Shown in pieces: positions 28,492 through 35,800 of a DNA stretch of 64,000 nucleotides (the first letter of the stretch is position 1; each line of letters opens with the position of its first letter). The stretch lies in assembly GCF_039536325.1 (NCBI RefSeq), contig NZ_BAAAYO010000001.1, positions 372,001-436,000 on the forward strand, in the 5' to 3' direction. The notes under the pieces are model-generated. The model ran no database searches and was not told the origin of the DNA. It saw only the letters and a program-made list of their open reading frames with translations. This stretch comes from Paenibacillus_AB hodogayensis. Its GTDB lineage: Bacteria; Bacillota; Bacilli; Paenibacillales; NBRC-103111. Position numbers and translations under genes: made by a program.

Positions 28492-28998
28492 TTATAGATG
28501 GTGATGATATCTATCAGGTTCTTGGATATAATCGTCTAGAGGAATTATCTTTACTTCTCCAATTTCTAGTTCAAATTTATTCGTTCCCTCTAACATGATC
28601 TCACAAAATCCAAATGGCCATTTCATAATACAAGAGATGTAATACTTTGTGTAATCTAATTTATTTTCTGAATTTTTATAACGTATGTTTTTCTCTAATT
28701 TTAAGTCTTTCTTGTCCTGCTTTAGAAAACGTGCTCCTTTCTCGTCCTCGTATAAAGTTACCCGAAGCTCAAGAGTTGATAACTCATAAAATTTGAAAGT
28801 AGTCCATCCCTGTAGATAATATTCGTAGTTTGGGTCGACAATAAGCCCCAGTTCTTTCAGCACTTTGCCAGAAGTGTCAACGCCCCAAACCGAAATAGTA
28901 AACGTATTTTCGTTCGGATGAGGGAACTGAGGCCATGCCTCAGCCTCAGCGAAACCAAATTTTTTAAATTCAATAGCACTAAGCTCTTGATGCACCAT
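28492..28998 (-). CDS. Hypothetical protein, possible orphan immunity protein
   Basis: About 168 residues, cytosolic, acidic, with alternating beta-strand patterns (TFTISVWGVD, STLELRVTLYED) and no motif I recognise. The coding sequence is AT-rich compared with the flanking chromosome, as is the immunity gene at 32439. It lies among Rhs and transposon remnants with its own terminator. Small AT-rich orphan genes near Rhs fragments are often immunity proteins kept after loss of the matching toxin, so that role is a reasonable guess but unproven. The ATG at 28998 with GGTGGG upstream is preferred; another ATG at 29043 is possible. Confidence 0.5.
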   Translation of the reverse strand: MVHQELSAIEFKKFGFAEAEAWPQFPHPNENTFTISVWGVDTSGKVLKELGLIVDPNYEYYLQGWTTFKFYELSTLELRVTLYEDEKGARFLKQDKKDLKLEKNIRYKNSENKLDYTKYYISCIMKWPFGFCEIMLEGTNKFELEIGEVKIIPLDDYIQEPDRYHHHL

Positions 28999-29112
28999 TA
29001 ATTCCCACCAGCCCTTCTTAATAATATTTCTTTTAAAGTACATGGTTCTATTTCTTTGCCACTTGTCGTAAAGCTAGTTTTAAATGCATCCGATGCATCG
29101 CCCCGACGAATT

Positions 29113-29201
29113 AGAGCGTGTCTTCAAACCTAATTTAACCATAGCAAAATAGAGACCAGTGATAAAAAGGATGCAAATGTACACGTAAGCTTATCGTAAC
29201 G
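29113..29201 (-). mobile_element. End fragment of an IS5-family insertion sequence
   Basis: On the minus strand a 24-codon frame reads RYDKLTCTFASFLSLVSILL and ends WLN plus a stop at 29130, which resembles the C-terminus of IS5-family transposases (the RYDKL motif is characteristic). It is followed by a probable terminal inverted repeat, GTTTGAAGACACGCTC. Only this end remains. It abuts the broken serine recombinase gene, so the insertion or a later deletion probably truncated that gene. Confidence 0.6.
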
Positions 29202-29568
29202 AAGTGTCAATGTTTTCGCTGACGGCAACAAAGCGTACCTGATGCTCCGGGAAAAACACTTGAATGCACAGGCTCGTTTCGATCTGATTGCGGCCCAAAC
29301 GGCTCAAATCCTTCACCAGCACAATATCAATGCCGCCGCTTTCAAGGTCTCGCTTCATTCGTTGGAAGTCGGGGCGATCAAAGTTGGTGCCGCTCCAGCC
29401 ATCGTCCGTATACACCTCAACCACTTCAAAGCTATGCTCCTTCGCGTAGCGCCGGAGTAAAATTCGTTGATTTTCAATGCTCATGCTTTCGCCACTCTGC
29501 TCATCATCCCGGCTCAAACGACAGTAAATCGCGGTTCGGGTTTGCTGTGTTTCTTCATTCTCCGCCAT
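29191..29568 (-). pseudogene. Large serine recombinase, N-terminal fragment
   Basis: About 122 residues of the catalytic domain: TAIYCRLSRDDEQSGES carries the family's YxRxS-type nucleophile motif, and VLVKDLSRLGRN the catalytic DLSRLGR motif. TnpX/CcrA-type recombinases are usually 500 or more residues; here the reading frame ends after ENIDTSLR, where IS5-derived sequence begins at about 29203. The recombinase and zinc-ribbon domains that bind DNA are missing, so the fragment is not expected to recombine DNA. It marks a degraded Tn4451-like or conjugative-transposon element. Confidence 0.8.
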
Positions 29569-29673
29569 TTCCCAGCAACAAATCGGCTGATTTCAGTATA
29601 CCGGATTTCTAAAGCGGCAAGTAGTGTGCCAAGGTCTATGAGAAAAGGGAATCGCGAGGATTCCCTTTCAGGT

Positions 29674-29898
29674 TCATCGGTTCCTGAACTTTTCATCCTC
29701 CCACGTTCGCAAAACAAGCCGTTCGATTTTATCACCTAGCGTTGCATTGCCGATATAGTGATATTGCACGATATACAAGCTTTTCCCCTTCTGCATCTCG
29801 CGTATGGGGCGATCTTCTGTTGGGTTAATGCTGCTATCCCGTTTCTGTTCGATCCCCTCCACCGGAACAGACGGCAGAGGCTGCTGTTCTTCCTCCAT
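29674..29898 (-). CDS. tnpW: TnpW-like transposon-encoded small protein
   Basis: About 74 residues. The C-terminal half, GKSLYIVQYHYIGNATLGDK followed by IERLVLRTW, resembles the short TnpW family found beside large serine recombinases in Tn4451-like elements; the family's function is not established. The N-terminal half is low-complexity and Glu/Pro-rich. The start at 29898 has GGGGGAG 7 bases upstream; in-frame ATGs at 29928-29955 are less well placed. The gene lies directly upstream of the recombinase fragment on the same strand, as expected for such elements. Confidence 0.5.
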   Translation of the reverse strand: MEEEQQPLPSVPVEGIEQKRDSSINPTEDRPIREMQKGKSLYIVQYHYIGNATLGDKIERLVLRTWEDEKFRNR

Positions 29899-29955
29899 AA
29901 TCCGCTCCCCCCAATCATGGCAATCCATTTCTTTCATATATCCCGCTGATTTCAA

Positions 29956-30362
29956 TTACCGGATACGCTCGGTATGTGGCTTGATGACTAGAGCATGATG
30001 GCGAGTATATTCCGGATAGCGCAAACATATCGCTTCAAAAAAGTAAGGAGCAGCATCGCAATCAAAAAGTTCATACGGGTTGAAAAGCGTTCCTCTCCGG
30101 TCTGGCTCCAACCATTCCAGAGATTGAACGCCAATCGACATATGCAGGTGGAACCTCCAGTTTGCCAGGGAGCAGACAGCCCTTCCGGCTTGATGCCGCC
30201 ATCGGAAAAGTCAAACAATTCCTGATTATGGGCGCGGGTCTCTTTCGACAAGCCCAGTGTGTAAAACAATGCGCGATGGTAGCTGTCGGTACAGCGACGC
30301 TCCGCTAACATTCGGTAGTGGAAGGCTTCATGCTCGGAGTCGTGAAAAACGGGCGGCTCCAT
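29956..30362 (-). pseudogene. DUF6075-like gene with a frameshift
   Basis: The first frame encodes FHDSEHEAFHYRML, DSYHRALFYTLG, IKPEGLSAPWQTGG and RLAFNLWNGW. The family sequence then continues in another frame with LFNPYELFDCDAAPYFFEAI and CLRYPEY. Joined at about 30110 the two give one protein of about 130 residues matching the small DUF6075 family carried by Firmicutes mobile elements. The function is unknown. Start codon and ribosome-binding site (GAGAGGAG) are intact. No slippery sequence is visible at the junction, so decay is more likely than programmed frameshifting. Confidence 0.65.
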
Positions 30363-30379
30363 GTTATCGCTCTCCTCTC

Positions 30380-30440
30380 AAAATAAAACGGTTAGTCGAG
30401 GGCATCCTGATTGGAGCCTTCTACTAACCGTTTCATTTTT
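30380..30440. terminator. Long-looped terminator hairpin
   Basis: AAACGGTTAGT and ACTAACCGTTT form a perfect 11-base stem, with T-rich sequence beyond it on both strands (TTTATTTT on the minus strand, TTCATTTTT on the plus strand). It serves the Spo0E-like gene ending at 30481. The loop of about 26 bases is longer than usual. Confidence 0.6.
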
Positions 30441-30480
30441 GAACCCGAATCGGGCACCTCTGAAACAACCACTCTAATAT

Positions 30481-30669
30481 TTATAGCAATCTCTGGCTTG
30501 AATCCATGTTCGCCCCCGATTCTGTGGATTGATAAGCATTCAGTAGCTGATCCAATTCTCTTGATTTTTCAAGCACCGCATGACTTTGAAGACCAAAACA
30601 CAGCGCTTGCTCATTCAGTTCTCTACGGACGCGTTCAATATGTTTTAGAAGTTCGTTTGCTCCTTTCAT
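30481..30669 (-). CDS. Spo0E-like aspartyl-phosphate phosphatase family protein
   Basis: About 62 residues forming two helices. The segment IERVRRELNEQA leads into KSRELDQLLNAYQ, which contains the S-x-x-L-D signature of the Spo0E family. These small proteins dephosphorylate Spo0A~P in sporulating bacilli and so delay sporulation. Here it is carried within mobile-element debris, so it may be an accessory copy. The start at 30669 follows AGGAGG; an in-frame ATG at 30705 is also possible. Confidence 0.68.
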   Translation of the reverse strand: MKGANELLKHIERVRRELNEQALCFGLQSHAVLEKSRELDQLLNAYQSTESGANMDSSQRLL

Positions 30670-30791
30670 GATGCTATGAGTGTCCTCCTTCGGATTACAG
30701 GTCATGCCGCCTCGTTCCGTAGCCTCTTTTTCAGATCCATAGCTGGTCGAGCGAACAAGGAGCCGCACTTGGCTATTTACAGGCTTACCTG

Positions 30792-31121
30792 CTATTTGCC
30801 CTGTTCTTGCGTTAGCTTGCGTCGCAGCTCCTTGTATAGCTCATCCACAAAAGGCTCGTCTACGCTCGCATGCTGAGCGGCCTCCATAATGTCCAGCAAT
30901 TGCTGCAGCGATAATTGGCCGAGCGCTCTGTGTCCGCTCTTGTTCCATAGTGTTGTATTGGCTTCCAGAATGACCTCCGCTTCGATTCGCCGAAAATTCG
31001 AAATGTACCGCGCAATTTCGTCCGCCAAGTCAAGCGTATCTTCATAGCTCAGCCCTAACCGTTCCCGCTTCAGATAAAAGACAGTCAGGACTGCCATTTT
31101 CGTAGAATGCGTTGCAATCAT
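30792..31121 (-). CDS. Hypothetical helical protein in the accessory island
   Basis: About 109 residues, predicted largely helical (LDLADEIARYISNFRRIEAE and LQQLLDIMEAAQ), with no motif I recognise and no membrane segment. The ATG at 31121 has AAAAGGA 8 bases upstream; a longer frame to 31337 begins with a hydrophobic stretch that overlaps the divergent promoter region and is less likely. It is divergent from an XRE-type regulator, a layout typical of small mobile-element control modules. Confidence 0.5.
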   Translation of the reverse strand: MIATHSTKMAVLTVFYLKRERLGLSYEDTLDLADEIARYISNFRRIEAEVILEANTTLWNKSGHRALGQLSLQQLLDIMEAAQHASVDEPFVDELYKELRRKLTQEQGK

Positions 31122-31353
31122 CTCCTTTGTCCTTTTCCGAAAAACCGTCGCTTTGGAAGATCCCTTAAACCCACCGAACGGAGCAGCAGATGCCCTCAGA
31201 TTCTCGCAAGCGGGCGTTTCGCCCCAGTTTACTCTTACTCCAAAAGGATTTTCCTGTATAAAAAGGGCGCATACAAGAAATTCTAGTGTATAACACACTG
31301 AAAGTAAATAGTGGATTATCCACTGAACTATACTCATCTTGAGGTGAGTACCT

Positions 31354-31590
31354 GTGGTCTATGAACGAATACGGAACATGCGTGAAGACAAAGATTTATC
31401 ACAAGAGAAACTGTGCGAATATCTGAACATCAAGCAGCGAACCTACAGCGATTACGAACGAGGGAAGTTGGATATTCCAACAGCGCTCTTAATTGCATTG
31501 GCCGATTTCCATCAAACGAGCATCGATTATTTGCTTGGCCGCACGGATCAAAAAATGCCTTATCCTCCCCGCGCCAAAAAACGCTCTTGA
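31354..31590 (+). CDS. XRE family helix-turn-helix regulator
   Basis: 78 residues made almost entirely of one helix-turn-helix domain: LSQEKLCEYLNIKQRTYSDY is followed by ERGKLDIPTALLIALADF and the family's usual end SIDYLLGRTD. It starts with GTG at 31354 behind GAGGTGA. Regulators of this size on mobile elements usually bind their own divergent promoter; the gene on the other side is the helical protein at 31121. Confidence 0.82.
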   Translation: MVYERIRNMREDKDLSQEKLCEYLNIKQRTYSDYERGKLDIPTALLIALADFHQTSIDYLLGRTDQKMPYPPRAKKRS

Positions 31591-31665
31591 ACACCACCAG
31601 CCAACTTCCTTTGAATGGCTCCAATGCTTGACATTACTACACCTGTAAAATCTATTGACAAAAAT

Positions 31666-32403
31666 TCAGGAAGGGCAAGACCGGGATGTCTCGCTCCTTC
31701 CGTTTAACGACGCTCGGCAGAGCGGTCTACTGCTCAATCCTTCGCTCCGTTCTGTTACGGCCTTCTGAATCTGCAACACAGCGCGGCGCAATTGATCCGC
31801 CTCTTGTTGAAAGACTTCTCTCTCCAGATGCCCGGTTGTATGAGCCTTCGCCGCCAACTGGTTCAGGTTATTTCCGATGGCATGAAGCTCGCGGATCAGC
31901 GCGTGATAGTCAAGGGGAGGTAATGGTTTCGGAATATAGCCGTTAATTAGGGCGCGGATAAGAGCCTCTTGAGAAAGGCCAGATTTATTCACCTGTCGAA
32001 CCAAGTGATTTCGTTCCTTTTCATTATACCGGACACGCAAGTAGTAGAAGCCCGTTTCCGGATCGTACGGCTTCCCCGCATACTTGAAGACATTCGGCAC
32101 GCCTTCTGCCTGCTGGAGAAGGTTCCCCCACTCGTCGTACCGGTAGCTGTTCACCACAGCACCCGCCGTGTTAATCAGTTGGACGACATCCCCGTGGCCG
32201 TTATGCACGTAGTAGTAAGAAGTAAGACTGCCCGCTCGCCATACCTTCTTCAAAACGTTGTCGCGCAATATGTATGGGGACCGGATCGGCTGCTGGTCCT
32301 CATTTTTGCTTTCCAACTTGTTGTAGACGATCCAATCTGTGTTTTTAGCATTCAGCGGCAGAAAAAGACCCTTGCGAGGATTGGTCGCAAGGGGGAGCGA
32401 AAT
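31666..32403 (-). pseudogene. In-frame fusion of an Rhs fragment and a MobC-like relaxosome protein
   Basis: One open frame of about 245 codons between stops. Its first part carries Rhs core motifs (YYVHNGHGDVV, SYRYDEWGNLLQQ, YDPETGFYYLRVRYN). It then changes into a MobC-type protein: SGLSQEALIRALINGYIP, ELHAIGNNLNQLA and an ending of repeated charged helices. MobC proteins usually begin with a segment like VRFNEKE, so the join falls in the shared-looking VRYNEKE. No normal start codon is obvious, and neither half is complete. It is best read as a recombination junction between a displaced Rhs 3' end and a mobilisable element. Confidence 0.7.
32361..32393 (-). terminator. Terminator after the putative immunity gene
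   Basis: CCCTTGCGA and TCGCAAGGG pair around a seven-base loop and are followed on the minus strand by TCTTTTTC. It lies about 45 bases past the stop of the gene ending at 32439. It also falls inside the degraded Rhs frame of 31666-32403, which it does not need to serve. Confidence 0.7.
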
Positions 32404-32438
32404 TCATACATTATTTGTGTTCTTCAACGAGGAGTAGA

Positions 32439-32846
32439 TTAAACAGCTTCTACGATCACTATTTCTCGAAACACAACAGCAAGCAACGGAGTAAAATGGT
32501 CATAGGTGAAAATTTGAATACTTTTAAAATCAAGCAAGTTTTCTTCTTTAATAAATACATTATTGGTTTCTTCAGATAAGCGAACAATTGTATACCAGCT
32601 ATCGGGATGTATCTCGCTTTTAGGTAAATTAGCTAACATCTTATTTGTTTGAAAATCTGCCTTCATTACGTCCTTAAAAAGTAACTTTAGCAACCTAGTA
32701 GTCTCTTTCCCCTCTTGAATATCCCAATAATAATCCATTGTTATAGCCAAATCAAAAAAGTTATTTTCCCATTTAATTTCTGAAATGATGCTATCCGTAA
32801 AATCAAATTCATTAAAAATAGCTGATAATCCTTCAGCTAAAATCAT
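32439..32846 (-). CDS. Putative immunity protein for the Rhs toxin
   Basis: 135 residues, acidic, cytosolic, with no motif I can name (it starts MILAEGLSAIFNEFDF and ends VFREIVIVEAV). Its start, behind GAGGTGA, lies 13 bases after the Rhs stop, on the same strand and with the same AT-rich composition as the Rhs tip. In polymorphic toxin systems the gene directly 3' of the toxin encodes the cognate immunity protein, so that role is inferred from position. A terminator follows, closing a toxin/immunity unit. Confidence 0.65.
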   Translation of the reverse strand: MILAEGLSAIFNEFDFTDSIISEIKWENNFFDLAITMDYYWDIQEGKETTRLLKLLFKDVMKADFQTNKMLANLPKSEIHPDSWYTIVRLSEETNNVFIKEENLLDFKSIQIFTYDHFTPLLAVVFREIVIVEAV

Positions 32847-32859
32847 TGTTGTTCACCTC

Positions 32860-35800
32860 TTATTGTCCAAAATAAAAGTGCGTCAAATCTCTTAATTCTT
32901 GTTTGGTAGCGTTGCTTGGAAATATCCCAGATGCATCAAGATAGCCACCACCACTGTTTTGAACTCTAAAATAAGGGCTTCCTTCACCAGGTGAAGCATG
33001 GATTCTTACTTTTGTTCCTGAACTAGGATCAAGGAAAATAGTTGCATCTCCACTCTTTCTCCCACCCGATTCAATTGTCTTAGTCCAGCCTGAATCCTCT
33101 AATCCCTTAATAAAATCATCAGGTGTGAGTCCCTTAGCTAGATTATCGAAGCCTTTGCCAGTCCATGTAAAACAACTGTTGTGTGTCCATATTCCTAGAT
33201 TTGAAACAAAATATGTGTGGAAATCTTCTACCTTAAAATTATAAACAGTGACATGTTCTTTCTTTACTTCTATTTTATCTATTGTTATTGTTTTACCGTT
33301 GCTGGTTGTCAGAATATCCCCCACCAGCAAATATTTGGATTTTACCCATCCAACCCCAACAATCCAGAATGGATGCTCCGATGTTGTAGTTATCAGTTCA
33401 TTTCCCACAGTGATGTTATATGTTTCCTCTTCTTCACGTTGGAAGAGCTGCTGGACATCCTTATAAGCAACCTCGCCAGTAATATCATCTTTGGCAAGTA
33501 CTTGATCACCGACTTTGACATCTTCAATCGGCTTCTCTCCATCTTTCGTCTGAACCTTTGTTCCAGCTATAAAGCAATTGCAAGCTATATTTTTGACGGC
33601 GCGAAAAGCATCCTCCGAAGCTTTAACCTCTCGTGAAATGGTTTTATACTTATTAGCTAGGCTAACGAGAATTTTCCCACCTTTATACACTTTACCGACA
33701 GGTATAAAGCCTAAGCCAGCAAGGCCCTTATCAGTTAAAGAAGCGTTTGAATCCAGTAATGTATTTACATCATCAAGTACCGCAAAATCTGCAATAGCTT
33801 GTGTCCCCTTAAAAACCGTAGAGTCGGTAATGCTGTAATAAATACTCTGCATTTTATTCTGTATACCACTAAAGTAGTTGTAACACCAAGCTGCTCCTTC
33901 TCCTCCTATCCCACACATGCTGTGACCTGAGGGGTCAACATTGATCAAAGGATTATTCTGAACATACGTATACAGGTTGAGACTCAGCGGATTTGAAATA
34001 TCCCCTTCATACGTATCCTCATTTATAAACCTGCCCATGCTCGGATCATACCAGCGAGCCCGCAGATACTGCAGTTGGGTGCTCTTATCCCAAAACTCCC
34101 CGCTATACCGGAACGGATTCGGGACACTCTCTTGCTCCGTTAACGGATTGCCCCACATATCATACGTATATTGGTTCAGCACGTTGCCCGTACCGTCGGT
34201 CAGCGCAACGACATCCCCATGTCCGTTATGTACATAGTACGCTTTACCACCGTTCCCGTCCACACGGGCCACCAGACCGTTGCCGCGTATGTAGCTCGCC
34301 TTGTGCGTGACCGCTCCGCCGGACACCGTTCCTTCCGCGATCATGTCGGCTCCATCGTAGTAGTAGCGCGTGGTTACTCCGTTTTCGCTGCGCTCCACCA
34401 GCAGGCCATCGCCGTTGTACCGGTACCCTACAACCGCCCCGGTACCGGTGTTGACACCCGTCAACCGGTTCCGGTTGTCATACTGGTAGCTCGCCCCGAA
34501 CAGGTTCAGCGGTTTGTCGCTTTGCAGCGATGCCCGATTCCCCCGCTTGTCGTACTGGTACTGCTCGTTGAACTGGCTTGATGTGGCGATCCGGTTCAAC
34601 GCATCATACCCGAAGTTATGCCCCGCTCCGTTCTCCGTCCGACTCGTCTGGTTGCGGTGCAAGTCGTAGCCATAGCTGTAGGTGCGGAACGTCCCCCCCG
34701 CATTCGTATGCGTCAGCCCGTTCAAGTTGTACTCGGTATAGGTAGAAGTCGACTTCACGCCGTTCCGGTACTCCTGCTCTTTCGGTAAGTTGTTTCCTTG
34801 GTAGCTGTACCTAGCGTACCAATCGTTTTCAGCAGGACCTACCTCTTTCAGACGGCTGCGTGTATCGTACTTATACTGGGTCGCCACCCCGAACGGATCG
34901 ATCATGCGGATTCGCTTGCCTTCGTCATTGTACTGATACTGGACCTTGTACTGATCCGGAGACTGTACAGTCGTTAGCCATCCCGTCGCGGAATCGTACG
35001 TGTAGTTCGTTCTGCCCGTGTTATCCTGCATCCACTGCCGACGGCCCGCCGCGTCGTATTGGAACGCGATGACTTCGTCCGACATGGCACTGGACAACTG
35101 CCGGTTCCGGCTATCGTAGCCGAACGTTCGCGTCTGCCCTTTGCGGTCGATGCTCGTCAGAAGGTTGCTATTCGCGTCGTAGGCGTACGTTTCAATCTGG
35201 TTCGACGCGTCGATGCTGCGGATCAGACGACCCACCTGGTCGTACTGCTTCTGCACCTGATTGTGGTCCGGGTACTCGACCCGGGTCAAGTTGTTGGCCA
35301 TGCTGTACGTATACCGCGTCGTGTTGGCTAACGCATCGGTGACGGCTACCAGACGGTTCAGAATATCGTAGCCGTATTGGGTCGTTTGCACGCCTCCCGC
35401 CCCGTCCGCCCGGCCATCCTGCAACGTGGTCAGGTTCCCGGCGTAATCGTAGGCGTATTCGTTCCAGCCCATCCGTTCGTTGGACCCGCTGTTCCGTTCC
35501 TTCCGAATCATCCGGCCCAACACATCGGATGCCGTGACCGTTTTATTTCCTTCCGCATCCGTCTCCGTCACGATCCGGTTCACGTCATCGTACGCGACCG
35601 TAGCGGTGGCCCCTCCCGGGTACACGGTTGTTTTCAACCGGTTACGGTTGTCGTAAGTATAGTCGGTTTGGTTGCCTGCTCCGTCCTTGCTCCAGCTTAC
35701 CCGACCATATGCATCGTACCCAAACGTTTGCTGCGCTTTCCCTACGATCCCCGCGGCTACTTTCCAGCCCAGCGGATTCCATTGCGTCCGCGTCTCGATC

